From contig NC_079137.1 in the NCBI RefSeq assembly GCF_945859705.1, positions 26,221,322 through 26,285,321 of the forward strand: a DNA stretch of 64,000 nucleotides. The letters are read 5' to 3'. Each line of letters opens with the position of its first letter. Within the stretch, counting starts at the first letter, position 1. Origin of the DNA: Episyrphus balteatus (lineage: Eukaryota; Arthropoda; Insecta; Diptera; Syrphidae). Shown one piece after another: positions 52,086 through 63,199 of this stretch. The position numbers and the translations under genes are program-made. Under the pieces are notes generated by a model. It made no database searches, was not told where the DNA came from, and saw only the letters and a program-made list of their open reading frames with translations.

Positions 52086-53202
52086 CCCGACAAACAATTT
52101 TGGTTCTATAAAGCTTTACAGATGCAATTGTTGCTTCTGTAAAGCATTATAGAAGCAAAATTGTTAGTAGGAATGGCCGTTAGTATTAGAATTTTCAAAA
52201 AAACATATGGATGCAATTTTCACCGAAAGTGTAGGGGAAAGCGGGGCATAATGGGCCCCTTAAGGTCAAAACAACAAAAAACATACAAAAAAAATGTTAA
52301 TTATGTTTAAAACAATTTAATTCTTTAAATGAACATTTACTATACATAAATTAAGGAGATATAAAATAAATATATTAAAAAACTGTTCAATTTGTATTAA
52401 AATAAAAAAATTGCTTGAATAACCCATTATGCCCCGTACATGGGGCATGATGGGCACAGAAAGAAACGGTGGGTATTAGGTTAACGATGTAACTGAAACG
52501 TCTGCAAATGTCAAATCAAACTAAAAAAAGCTTTGCTCAGGGATTTTCTTCGAAAAGTTTATTTTTTGGTTGACAAATTAGTTTTAATTTTGTTTTTTAT
52601 GTCAAGAAAAAAAAACCGAAAACCGGTTTTTCCAAAAACCGGTTTATTGGCCCGGTTTAAAACCGGTCGGTTTAACCGAAAGGAAAAAAACCGGAAAAAC
52701 CGAAAACCGGTTTTTGTACTAACAACCGCCATCCCTATCGTTTAGGTTGGACCGGTCCTGTCTATAGCAGGGTAAGGTATATAAATGACGTGCCTTTAGT
52801 ACACAAAATTGTATGCAGAATAAGGTTTTCAATAGCGATTTTCACGGAATGACCCTGGACCTGAACTCTTCATTGTGTAATGTGCTTAAATGTTTTTTTT
52901 TTTAATACGCATACAGTGGCCCTATTAGAATATTTCAAACACAAAATACACCGGGAGAAGTTGAATATAAACTGAGTGGAATTGTAAACAATAAACAAAA
53001 ATACGTTACAAAGTTATCTTTTCAAACCAGCAATTAAAGTCAGTCTCAAAGGACCCTATTTGAAGACTTTGATATTGAAAAGATAGCAAACATACGTGAG
53101 TTGAAAAAAAACACGTGATCCTTTGTAGATAAGGTAGTGTTTTGTTTACATACAAAAAGTTGTGATGTAAAAGCAGTGATGCGTTTATGAAGTCGGCCAT
53201 TG
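52086..53202. other. Low-complexity and unassigned sequence, with ACCGGTTT repeats
   Basis: 52090-52160 has a small imperfect palindrome around 'gcttctgtaaagc'. 52608-52715 repeats AACCGG / ACCGGTTTT motifs in both orientations and is followed by CCGCCATCCCTA, reminiscent of the subterminal part and end of a hAT element (GCCATCCCT). No left end proven. Rest AT-rich. Confidence 0.4.
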
Positions 53203-53650
53203 TAGACCAGTGCCGAAGCCTTCAAAAACATTAAAAAGTAAAAAAAAATCATAGTAGAATGAAACCCATTGGAAAAGGAGGTGAATATGATAAAAATGAA
53301 AGGAAAAATAAGTTACGGGCGAGCCGAGTTCGAGTGGGTGGGTTGAGTTTTTAATGGTAAAAAATGGTATATCTCGTTTTCCGGCAAAACTACAAGTCCT
53401 ATGGAAAAAAGTTGTATGGAAAAGTTAGAGGTAAAAAAAGATCTATAACTTTTGTATCAACAATTTTTTCACATAACCTCAAAATTTAGGTGAAAAATTA
53501 AAAAAAACAGAGTTTTTGGTTTTTATTTTTATCTTTAAAAAAAAAAAAGTTTTTTTCTACGAAATTTGGTGACAATTTACCTTATTATGTCTCAAGTACA
53601 CTGTAATTTATTTGATTTAAAATATTTATTTTTTCATCTTATTTTGACTA

Positions 53651-54187
53651 CTACAAGGTTTCAACCACACGCAAACCTATTGCAAAAAAGAACCTAGGTG
53701 TGTGAAATGCGCGGGAAAACATTTAACTGCAGACTGTACCGGAAATAGCAAAAGTCCAGCGAAGTGCATTAATTGCAATGGAAGTCACCCGGCAAGCTAT
53801 AGAGGCTGTGAAGTAGCCAAAGAGCTACAAAAACGCCGAGAAAAAACACACACACAAAGAAAACCAATGAAGCAAACAGAAACCCCAATTTTTAAGACAC
53901 CTAAAAGGGCAAATACAGTAAGACCCAATACTTTCAAAGAAAATACAACGCCATCAACATCAAAGACGTCTCCAAAAAAAAGTAATGTAAATTCATACGC
54001 CAAAGCGGCAGCTACACCCGTAATAAATCATCCTGAACCTGACGCATTTTCTCAATGTCTGCCTTTAATTTTGTCAAAATTTGAGGATCAGGTCAAACTT
54101 AATAATAGAATATGTGATAGGCTAGCTAAAATTGAAGATTTTATTCGACCCCAACGGTATACAAGAAAACATTATGGAAAACCTTAA
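53651..54187 (+). pseudogene. LINE-5 ORF1 C-terminal half with zinc knuckles
   Basis: Frame open from the element's 5' end: FNHTQTYCKKEPRCVKCAGK, HLTADC, then CINCNGSHPASYRGC, i.e. the tandem CCHC-type knuckles of Jockey gag-like proteins that bind LINE RNA. A basic Ser/Thr-rich stretch and a short coiled tail (DRLAKIEDFIRPQ) follow. Ends TAA 54185-54187, overlapping the ORF2 ATG at 54174 by 14 nt. The N-terminal half is missing by 5' truncation. Confidence 0.85.
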
Positions 54188-55720
54188 AATTATTACGTGG
54201 AATGCCAATGGATTATGGCAGAGACTTGGAGAACTAGAAAAGGTTATACGGGAACAAGATATTGACATTTGCTTGATATAAGAAACCCATGTTAAAAAAG
54301 AATCAAATTGCAATATAAACGCGTTTTTAGATTACCACGCAATTTATCCGTCGAACAAAGCAAGGGGCGGAGCTTCATTATTTATAAAAAAATGTATTAA
54401 ACACTCGATTGGCTTAAAGCTTGAGCTTGAATCGATGCAGTTTATAAGTGTGCAGGTTAAAACTAAACATGATGCATTGAATATTTCATCAATATACTGC
54501 CCTCCGCGGTACAAAATCGATAGAAATGAATTTTCAAACTTACTAAAATCACTTAGACCAACGTTAATCATTGCTGGCGTTTTTAACGCTAAACACACGT
54601 TTTGGGGCTCTAGATGCATTATCTCAAAAGGGCCGAGCATTATACGAAGCCGGTATGGAGAATAATTGTGACTTTCATTCTACTGGTCAGTCAGGGGAAT
54701 ACCGTCAAATCGAATTAAAGTAACGGAATGCTTTGATCTTTTCTCTGACCACTCTCCCGTTATTCTCACAATGAGCGAAACGCGAAAGTCTTGTTAAAAT
54801 TGAAATACCACCTAGGTTAACAAATGGTAAAACAAACTGGGAAGGCTTCAAGAAGATATCGAGGATAATGTCGAATTAGGGGTGTCACTACAAACGCCTC
54901 TTGAACTTAAGGAAGCGGTAGATAATTTCGTGCACATCGTTCAAAATACCCCTTACCAAAGAGAAATATCAGGCTTTAAAGATACTAAATATCCGCGAGA
55001 AATAAAAGAGGTACTTACAGAAAAGCGAATAGCTCGCAAGAAATGGCAGCAAACTCGTGCTCCTCAACCTCAACACAAAGCTAATTTTAATCACCTCAGT
55101 AATTTGCTTAAAAAAAATTATATCAGATTTTAAGAACCGCGAAGCTAGAAATTACCTTGAAAATTTGACGGTAGGTAAAGAATCTAAATACTCTCTATGG
55201 AAAGCTATAAAAGCCACGAAAAAACCTAAGCTTCCAGCACCTCCGAATATGAAAGACCAAAATGAATGGGCAAGAAGCTACAAAGAGAAAGCAAACGTTT
55301 TCGCTGATTACCTAGAGGAAACATTGAAACCATTTAATGGGCAAGCATTGAATGATAGTATAAATATGAATATAACGTCAAGAAATGTTACGCTCGCCGA
55401 ATTAAACAAAGAAATTAAAAAGCTAAAGTCAAAAAAAGCACCAGGATACGACACCGCAATACTTGCAGTAGGCAAAACAATTAACGAATCGACAAGTAAA
55501 TTGCAAAATGCTCTTAACAATGTCAATGAATGGACACAAACATGGCAAATAGCGCTTAACGAATTTAAGTCAGTCCACTTGGACTTTACGTATAAGAAAA
55601 TAAAAAGACTACCTGTTTTTATTAATACTACTCAGGTCCCGTTTGCAAGAGGCAAAATATCTCGGGATGACTCTCGACGCGAAATTAAAATGGAATGGAA
55701 TGGAATGTGATCAGTTAAAT
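54174..55720 (+). pseudogene. LINE-5 ORF2, broken, RT palm deleted
   Basis: Begins MENLKIITWNANGLWQRLGE, with an early stop (ICLI*ETH) at 54279, then ARGGASLFIKKCIK, SSIYCPPRYKIDRNEF and GVFNAKHTFWGSR. Further shifts near 54660, 54840 and 55110. The linker and LKSKKAPGYD follow, but this joins directly to TAILAVGKTINESTSK, which belongs after the FADD box. The whole palm with its catalytic residues has therefore been deleted in place. Continues as WTQTWQIALNEFKSVHLDF until 55720. Confidence 0.88.
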
Positions 55721-55730
55721 ATTAAATTAA

Positions 55731-57104
55731 CCCATTAGCACCCAAGTATAGTAAAAATTAAAAATAATATATTTTTATGATATTTTCCGTTTATTTAGAT
55801 AAAATTTAAGATACATAGAAAGAAAAATTATTTTTAAAAATTGTTGGTAAGGAGTTATGGGGGTGTACTTTTTTTAGTACAATGGGATCATGCATACCAT
55901 ATAAATTTTCATAAATATTAGAATTTCCAAAACAACATTTTAATCATAAATGACATTTGCGACACTTTAGTTGATTAGGCAGTTTTATTTTAAGAAACTG
56001 TTGTCTAGCGCTCTCTATAATGCGTTTTTTGAGATGTTAGTGCTTTTCTAAACATTACGGTAGCTCTATTATTTTTATGTTGTCATCATCGATGTCTTCT
56101 TCATCTGTCATACTGTCCAATGGTCAAACAATCAGGGTTATAAGGCCCAGGGGCATAACCTCGCAGGTACCACAAATCCTATAGTGTGTCCACCATTGTT
56201 TACACACCATTATTACTTACATTATTATACAGTGCTTGCACTCATTATTAGTGAAATATGTTTAGGAGGGGAAGCAGGGCATACTGCTTCCCCACAACCC
56301 CCTGCTTGGACACACTATTGGATATGGGTTAGGTGCGAAGTTGGTGTATGCAATCCTTTTGAATCCTTTTGTTGGATAGCTTTTGAAAACAAATATGCTA
56401 GGTGGGGTATAACTCCATAAAATTCTGGTATGGGCTGATGTCCCAATAAGGTACGACATAAGAACAAAATCGAATTTTTTATTTGGGACCCACTTCAGTG
56501 GGACTTGAGTGGGTCATAAGCCCCATAAAAGTGGGCGTAATGTCCCTGAGCCTTATTTTCCTGAGCCAAATATATAAGCGTTGACTACTTGCGCTTTGTT
56601 ATCAACTTGTTCTAGGGCAGCACCAAAATGTTGGAAAAGTTTTCCATACAAATTTATACTGGGGATAGTTATAAAATCCATTCAAAGTACTAGAAAGAAA
56701 AATGTATGTATGATCCCACTGTACTTTTTAAAGTACATTTAACTTTAGCTTTGCTTATCTCCGTATTTATGTATAAAAATATGATAACATTTATTATTTT
56801 CTTAATTTTGGGTTTATTTCCAATTGATTATTGCAGAAATAAGCAAAACATTTGGTCTATTAAATTTTTTTTTATATACAAACTTTTTCGACTGAAGAAA
56901 AAAGAAAAGTAATTTAAAATGCTTTGGGCAAAAAGACAATTGGGTACACCCTAATTCAATTTTTAAAAAATAGGTCTATCTAAAAAAATAGTTAAATCTA
57001 AAAAGCATCTTTAAACGAATATTTTATGTCCCCGACTGCTTTTGCATGCACAAAATGTCAATGCATTTCGCTGTACTTTAAAAAGTACAATGGGAGAGAA
57101 TGGG
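55731..57104. mobile_element. 1.37-kb TTAA-flanked element in LINE-5 (piggyBac-type)
   Basis: LINE-5 reads ...CAGTTAAATATTAAA at the left and, after one TTAA, GAGAAATGTACTGG at the right. TTAA (55727-55730, 57105-57108) flanks termini CCCATT...AATGGG. Subterminal (C/G)TACTTTTTNAGTACAATGGGA motifs recur near 55865, 56725 and 57070 in both orientations. No transposase, though 56100-56450 is less AT-rich than the rest. Confidence 0.75.
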
Positions 57105-57337
57105 TTAAGAGAAATGTACTGGTTGCTCGAACAACATTCTAGACTTATGTCGTTTTCTTTCACTCTATTAAGGAGTACTCTAAATTTTTACTCCTTTTTC
57201 TGGAGTGAAAGAACATAATGAAAGTAATTTTTTTATTTGTAATTGTGTGTGTGACAAGGCACAAATAGATAATTTCCTTGAAAAAAATAGTGATAACAGG
57301 CCTAGAGACAAATTTTATGAATTGAAAAAAAATTAAT

Positions 57338-57863
57338 AAGGGTATTCACGTAACGAGATAATTTTCTACTTTGCAGAAAAATAGAAAATTCCGCAAAAGG
57401 TTTAAATGAACACCCCAGCAGAAAATAATTGCGTAAACAAGGGAAATAAACAGCTGTTTGTTAAACGTCAAATTGAACTTGTTTAATTAAAAAAATGAGT
57501 CAAGCTAATTTTGCAAATACTATGCAACAATAAAAAAAATGTTATTTGCTCAAATAAAACAATATTCTCTTTTCAAATATTAACATATTTTATTTGTGGT
57601 TATCTGAATAATAATACATAAATCGCTTTCAAAAAGATATTCCAGATACGGGGATCCCAGATAGCCTATCCGATAGGTGATTAAACACACCCAAAGTTTA
57701 TCTGATTTTTTTTCTACGGTTTCTGCTTCAAATTTGTGAGATAAAATTCTATGATTTGCGGAATATTTTTCCCATACAAATTTTGACAGCTCATTTCTAC
57801 CGATAGAAAATTCTACAGTTTCTACGGTTTCTACGGGTTTTCCGCGTTTACGTGAATACCCCT
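57338..57863. mobile_element. Element M, 526-bp MITE with F-like ends
   Basis: AAGGGTATTCACGTAACG...TTTACGTGAATACCCCT, flanked by AAT (57335-57337, 57864-57866). The ends share AGGGGTATTCACG with F1, so they are relatives. The arms repeat 'attttctac' / 'gaaaattc' motifs. Non-coding. Confidence 0.8.
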
Positions 57864-57910
57864 AATATTGATACCTAACATAATGAAGCATAATAAGCGT
57901 TCGTTGATAA

Positions 57911-58182
57911 GTCTGCTTCTACACGAAGATGCAAGGCGCAGAAATTATGTTCGAATTTCCTTATGATTTTCGTTTCGGTGCGTCGCGCGCTTCTAAACGT
58001 AGTATTTTTTTGAAGACGCAAATTTGACAGCTATTTTCTTTGGTTTTATTTTGTTCTTGTTTTCGTATGACGACTTCTACAGGAAGACGTAGTCGCACAA
58101 GATGCACATAAGAACAAGGGAGAGAAAGATCGATTTCTCCTTTGCTCTTATGTGCATCTTGTGCGTCTATGTAGAAGCAGAC
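57911..58182. mobile_element. Element N, 272-bp inverted-repeat MITE
   Basis: GTCTGCTTCTACA...TGTAGAAGCAGAC with further pairing inside: CTTCTACAGGAAGACG and GATGCACATAAGA(A/G)C opposite GCTCTTATGTGCATC. A diverged extra half copy of the end lies at 58469-58500. Target duplication unclear. Confidence 0.7.
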
Positions 58183-58989
58183 TATGTATTTTAATTCAAA
58201 AAAAAAAAAAAACACCAAAATATACAAAAAAACAACTCCAGTGGGGTCTATGTGCAACGAAAATTTAATAAATTAAAAACGTTACTATACACGCAAATAA
58301 TACTCAACCGACGAAGCAGACTCCGCGACCGACGAAATAAATAAAGCAGAACAGCAAAAAAAAGAACAATATCAAAGAGAAACGTCAAAAAGAGTCACAA
58401 AATTTTTTACCGGAGACTCACGTCTCCTTCCCTTTTCTTCGAACTTTATTTCTCCCTTGCTCTTATGTGCGTCTCGCGCTTTGCGTCTTCGTGTAGATTG
58501 TAAAATAAAAATATCCCATCACGGCAGAAAAAAAATGGGATTTTTTTTTTATCTGGCACAGGATTTTTTTTTATTGATGAAGAGCACTGGCTGAAAATTT
58601 TTTTTATTCGGTTTTCAATTTCATTTTGGAAAAAGTGAAGAATTAACGAACAAAATGGAAGAAATATATATGGCGGAATATAATACGATAAAAAATATAT
58701 TCATAATGGTTGTTTTTGTTAAAACAAAAGAGTTTGAAAGAAAAACTTTTCGCATTTTTCACTTTTCAAACAAAATTTTAAAATGTCAAACTTCAAATTC
58801 ATAAGTGTGTGTGCAAATCGGTGTAAATCTGACTAAAAATGTGGAGTAAATCCGGGGTACTCCGTAGTACTAAAATTACTCCGGAGTAATTTTTTTTTTA
58901 CATTTTTGTGGCGTCAAAGAACACAAAACCTTCAAAAGTGCAAAAATAAGTACTAAAAGGGTACTCTTATTGGAGTGAAAGAAAACGAC

Positions 58990-59341
58990 TAGTATTGAAA
59001 AAAAATTATTAGTTTACAAGCAAGTACTTGGGCCTGTCTGGACATATGGTATTCAACTCTGGGGTTGTACCCGCGATACAAATTTAAATAGATTACAAAC
59101 CTTTGAAAATAAATTATTAAGATCATTTGTAAATGCGCCGTGGTATATAAGAAACGAAGATCTTCACAGGGATCTTGTAATTCCTACGGTTAGCGAAGAA
59201 ATAAAAACTTTTGCCCCAAAAGCATAGAAAACGGTTAGTCGAACATACCAATAGAACAATAATAGAAATTCTCGACGAGACAAACTTAGTACGACGTTTG
59301 CGAAGGACTAAACCTTTCGATTTGGTACAGTGAAATTTTTC
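58990..59341 (+). pseudogene. LINE-5 ORF2 C-terminus
   Basis: LLVYKQVLGPVWTYGIQLWG, FENKLLRSFVNAPWYIRNED and LHRDLVIPTVSEEIKTF, collinear with residues near the end of LINE-3 ORF2. A shift and stop near 59222; the remnant LRRTKPFDLVQ ends at about 59332. Confidence 0.85.
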
Positions 59342-60015
59342 AATCTAATTCCTTTATTTCAAAATATCGGCATTCTTCTTCTTCTTCCTTTTTCTCGGCG
59401 CTGTTATGATCTCGATGTCGAGGGGATCATAACCTTCCCACGTTACTGCTTCACACTAGTGATCCACCTGTGGGGTTCGCCGGGTTGACCTCAGAAATCG
59501 GCGGCAAGCCTCCCGGTTTTGTATTGTTCCGTTTCTGAGGCCAACTGAATGCTGGTGTTTTTGCATTTGCTTGTACCAGGAGTTTTTAGGCCTACCTTTC
59601 TTTTTATTTCGTGTTGGAACGTTATATGATATTGCTTTTTTTGACGGGGTTCTCAGGATCTCTCCTTTGAACATGGCAATACCAACTGAGTCGGTCGTGT
59701 TCAATTTTTTAGGAGATGGTATTTTTAACATGAAGGCTTCCTCGGATCTTTGTACTTCTAATTCTATCAAGGCATTGATTAATATAAATTTAAAGCTTTA
59801 TATATTTTATTTGTTTAATTTCATATAAAATACTTTTTTTTGATAACAAAATTTGAACTATTACTTTAATGATTTAATTTAAAAAATAATGTTATTTAGC
59901 TATTTCTAAATATCATCAGTAGGAACTTACAACGGAAAGTTACCTACAACACGTAACTTAACTTCGAGAAAGATAAATTGCTAGATAAGTTCCATCTGAA
60001 CTTAGTTGCAATCGG
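59342..60015 (-). other. Inserted or divergent 3' region with a basic minus-strand ORF (59456-59770)
   Basis: The 104-codon minus-strand frame contains PTRNKKKGRPKNSWYKQMQK and RNREACRRFLRST-like residues (QNREACRRF). A GRPxxxW basic segment followed by NRE..R resembles the extreme C-terminus of RTE-type LINEs, so this may be a short LINE tail inserted in LINE-5. Weak evidence, function not assigned. Confidence 0.3.
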
Positions 60016-60384
60016 GAGGAGGAGGTGGTTTTAGTGGTTAAGAGTCCCTCATATCTATGAGCACGCGTTTTCCGGGCCTCATAGAATCTTTTGAAGATTT
60101 CAACACCTACCCACGGACAAAAAAAAACCTTATTTTGACTAAATACCAAAAAAACACCCTAATTTTCAATCGAAAATTCACGTGTCAAAATATAAAAGAA
60201 AAAATTTACATTTGTACACTATAGTACATTTTCTCGGAAAATGCAAAAAATGAAAAAAGCTTGAATCGAAAATTTTTTTTGTCATTATTTTAAATTTTGG
60301 CATATTTAAAATTTACACCATAATTACTCAAAAACCATACGATTTATAAACGCAACATAAAATCTTACCATTTTTCAGTAATTA

Positions 60385-60556
60385 AGGCTTGGCCACACCG
60401 CAGGGTACGCGGTAGCGGTACGGGTAGCGGCAACGATATTTGTATTAAAAAAATTCCACACCCGAACGTTGATGTGTCAGTTTGGAATTTTTTCCATACA
60501 AATACCCGTACCGTTACCTGTACCTCTACCGCGTACCCTCCGGTGTGGCCAAGCCT
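60385..60556. mobile_element. 172-bp palindromic MITE in J2
   Basis: AGGCTTGGCCACACCG...CGGTGTGGCCAAGCCT, flanked by TTA (60382-60384, 60557-60559). Arms of about 50 bp, GC-rich, pairing through GGGTACGCGGTAG. J1 has the empty target (GAGTAATTTAAGTG). PIF/Harbinger-type 3-bp target. Confidence 0.9.
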
Positions 60557-60656
60557 TTAAAGTGTAAATTTTAATAAATAGGCCAAAATTTTAAATAATG
60601 ATAAAAAAAATTTTCGAATTCAAGCTTTTTTCATTTTTTGCATTTTCAGAGAAAAT

Positions 60657-62469
60657 GAGGAGAGGAGTTTAACATTCATTTCACACGATTTTTTGTTGCC
60701 GAGGGAGATTCACGATCGCACAAAAAAATCCGAGGGAAAAAATATGGAGTGATGCAAGCCCGGGAGACTTGCCTCCGCTTTCTGAGGCTAACCCAGTGAA
60801 TCTCACAGACGGATCAATTAATTAAAATACTGATATCAAGAACTGTTCTTCATTATTTTATCGTAATTTTAGAAAAAGTTCAGCTGGCTCATAACTGCTT
60901 CCTTCCAGTAAGCGAATGAGTTTTTTTTATTTTTGCTCAATTTTCCATGGGACTTTTGATTTGAAACGACCTATAACACCGATACAAACTTTCAGAATTG
61001 AGTGGAAACGATTCAAACTGTTTTATTGGATTTCAGAATGAGTGAATCCTTGAGTGAAACCAATCGAAAACGACATCAAACTCACCCTCTCTCTTATGGT
61101 GGGTGATCCAAAAGCACTTGACTTTTTAGCATATTTCGGTTACTCCCCACCAGCTTTTATACCGTGGTGTAGTGGACGCCTCAAGGACAATTGTCCCTTG
61201 AGCAGCATATGCTAGCATTGAATAATTAGAAATTGAAGTGTCTTCGCAGGTTACTCATGCGCTAACGGCACACACACAGGGCATTTTGCGGAAAAAAATA
61301 AAAAAACTCAAAAGTTCTTCGGAGAACATTTTCAATATATTTCTGAATAAAATCAAAAAGAATTACTAGAATCGGACTTTTAGTTTACTTTTTATAGTTT
61401 TGTAAAGGTACAAGCTGCTGAGAGTATAAAAAACTAAGTGAAAATACCCTGAAATTTAAGTTGTGTCAATTTGTTTTGCTTGAACCGACTTAATATAAAC
61501 TTTTATTTTTCCGTAAAGAAGCCATATTTTGTCTATTGTAAATCAAAGAAATAAGATGTTAATTATTTTATATAATTATTCAAAGAAAAGAGAACTAAAT
61601 AGGATGTTATTTTCATATTTTAATATACAGGGTGATTCAGGAGAAATGTGCCAAAAATGCTAGAGCGTGTAGGTTGGGTCGAAACAAAAAAAATTGTATG
61701 GGAGGGGGTCTATTTACCCTCGTTTATCGGAAGGAGCAATTTAAAAAAAAAATTGGCTTAATTTGGAAAAAAATTGGCTTAATTTGGAAAAAAATTATTA
61801 AAAATCAACGGTTATACCTGCAATAACGTGTTATACCTTTTTGTAAACCCAAAAACCTAGTCTTTATTTTAAATCAAGCCATTTTATTGCATAGTTTTTA
61901 AGTTTTTACAAATGTTTTCCTTTCTTTGACAATGTTTCGTCTATTCTTACTGGATTATTATTAATATAATCAATATACATTTTTAGATAACTGGCTTTAA
62001 GCAAATTGTATAATATAACTGTTTGATAGAGTGACCGCAACTCCCATAGTAAAATTTTTTTGTCGATTTTTTTTCAGGGGAACCCCATAAAATGTTCAGC
62101 TTTTGCAGATTTTAAGATAGCCAAAATTTCAGCTCGATTGGGTAAATATAAATGGTGGGAGCTCTAGCTCCCAAACAGATGGGGCTATTTTCACTTTTTG
62201 TATATTAAATTAAAGGTAGTGTTTTTATACATAATTCAAATGCTTAATTTGTTAAGTCTTATTTAAAAAAAAATAGTGTGTTCAATTTAAATTTTCAGTA
62301 CTGACTTCAAAAAAGAGCTGAGGTGCAAACTTTGTTAAGAATGAAACTTTCTTTGTTATAGATTGATGTAGGGTATCTGATCGAAATTCTTCTCGTATAA
62401 TTTTAATAACAATAGAAGCACTAGGCCTGAATCCAATTGACTTTGTAGTTACAACCATTGCACTTACCA
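60657..62469. other. Unassigned intergenic sequence
   Basis: No gene recognised. 61629-61735 begins CAGGGTGATTCAGGAGAAAT, of a style seen at TE ends. 61741-61796 has a short tandem (GGAAAAAAATTGGCTTAATT twice). 60690-60830 is less AT-rich and contains GAGGGAGATTCACGATC, loosely like the F terminus. The rest is featureless to me. Confidence 0.45.
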
Positions 62470-63199
62470 GGTAAAATTATATTAAATGTTTTTCGAAATT
62501 CATAAATGAAAAGAAGAGCTCAGCTAGTATTCCAAACATAGTTCATTTCGATGGTGAAACATCTAGTGACCCATTTAAAATGTTTAATTTGTTCGCAAGC
62601 TTTTTTCGTTCAGTGTACACACCATCTGTACCGTCAACCATTGAGAACTCCGACTCTAACTTAAACTTAGTAAGCATTGGTGAATTACAAATATCTTCTG
62701 AAGAAATTGAAGATGACTGAGAATGTTGAACGATGATAAACATCACGATGATAAACATCCAGGAGCGGATGGGATTGTTCCATTAGTGTTAAAAAATTGT
62801 GCAAAAGCTCTGGCTTGTCCACTCTCAGTCATTTTTAACCGTTCCCTTCATGAAGGTATTTTCCTTGATGCTTGGATATTATCATACATTCACCCTGTTT
62901 TTAAATCAGGTTGTAAGAATGAAGTTTGTAACTATCGTCCGATCTGTAAAATTCCTGTAATACCTAAACTTTTCGAAAAAATCGTTTATAACAAATTAGT
63001 ATTTCTTTTGAAAGAAGTTATTTCTCCTCTCCAGCATAGCTTCGTAAATGCGAGGTCTACTACTACGAACCTTGTAGTCTTTAATAACTATTTAGTTAAC
63101 TCCCTTGAACGTGGTTTTCAATGTGACGTAGTTTATACGGATTTTTCAAAGGCTTTTGATCGCGTAAATCATTCAATATTGCTATCACAATTGAAATAA
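62470..63199 (+). pseudogene. LINE-6 fragment: linker and first RT motifs
   Basis: Frame SKFINEKKSSASIPNIVHFD, FNLFASFFRSVYTPS, then a break at 62720 with a duplicated GATGATAAACATCAC, then HPGADGIVPLVLKNC, NYRPICKIPVIPKLFEKIV, QHSFVNARSTTTNLV and YTDFSKAFDRVNHSIL. Same domain order and motifs as LINE-1, so probably the same LINE group. Ends abruptly at 63199 where other repeat sequence starts, so the YADD box is absent. Confidence 0.85.

Larger units (their letters stand above)
57148..58989. mobile_element. 1.84-kb TA-flanked element in LINE-5 (mariner-like target)
   Basis: Termini GTCGTTTTCTTTCACTC (57149) and GAGTGAAAGAAAACGAC (58973-58989), with TA on both sides (57146-57147, 58990-58991). 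LINE-5 reads HSRL then SIEKKLLVYKQVLGPVWTYG once one TA is removed. It holds nested MITEs M (57338-57863) and N (57911-58182). No transposase visible. Confidence 0.8.
53651..60128 (+). mobile_element. LINE-5, Jockey-type, decayed and interrupted
   Basis: Inserted in J2 with a 13-bp duplication CTTATTTTGACTA (53638-53650, 60129-60141) and a short A tail. Contains the end of ORF1, ORF2 pieces, and insertions at 55731-57104 and 57148-58989. The 3' UTR near 60010-60110 is like that of LINE-3. Confidence 0.9.
53203..60656. mobile_element. Palindromic element J, copy 2 (split by LINE-5)
   Basis: 53203-53650 matches the left arm of J1 from TAGACCAGTGCC onwards. 60129-60656 matches the region across the J1 centre and is then lost, so most of the right arm is missing. 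The two parts abut at CTTATTTTGACTA once LINE-5 is removed. A small MITE (60385-60556) sits in the second part. Confidence 0.85.

Noticed and set aside
56706..56912. Hydrophobic 68-codon ORF
   Set aside because: Apparent membrane segment comes from T-rich DNA inside a TTAA-flanked element; no start context or homology.
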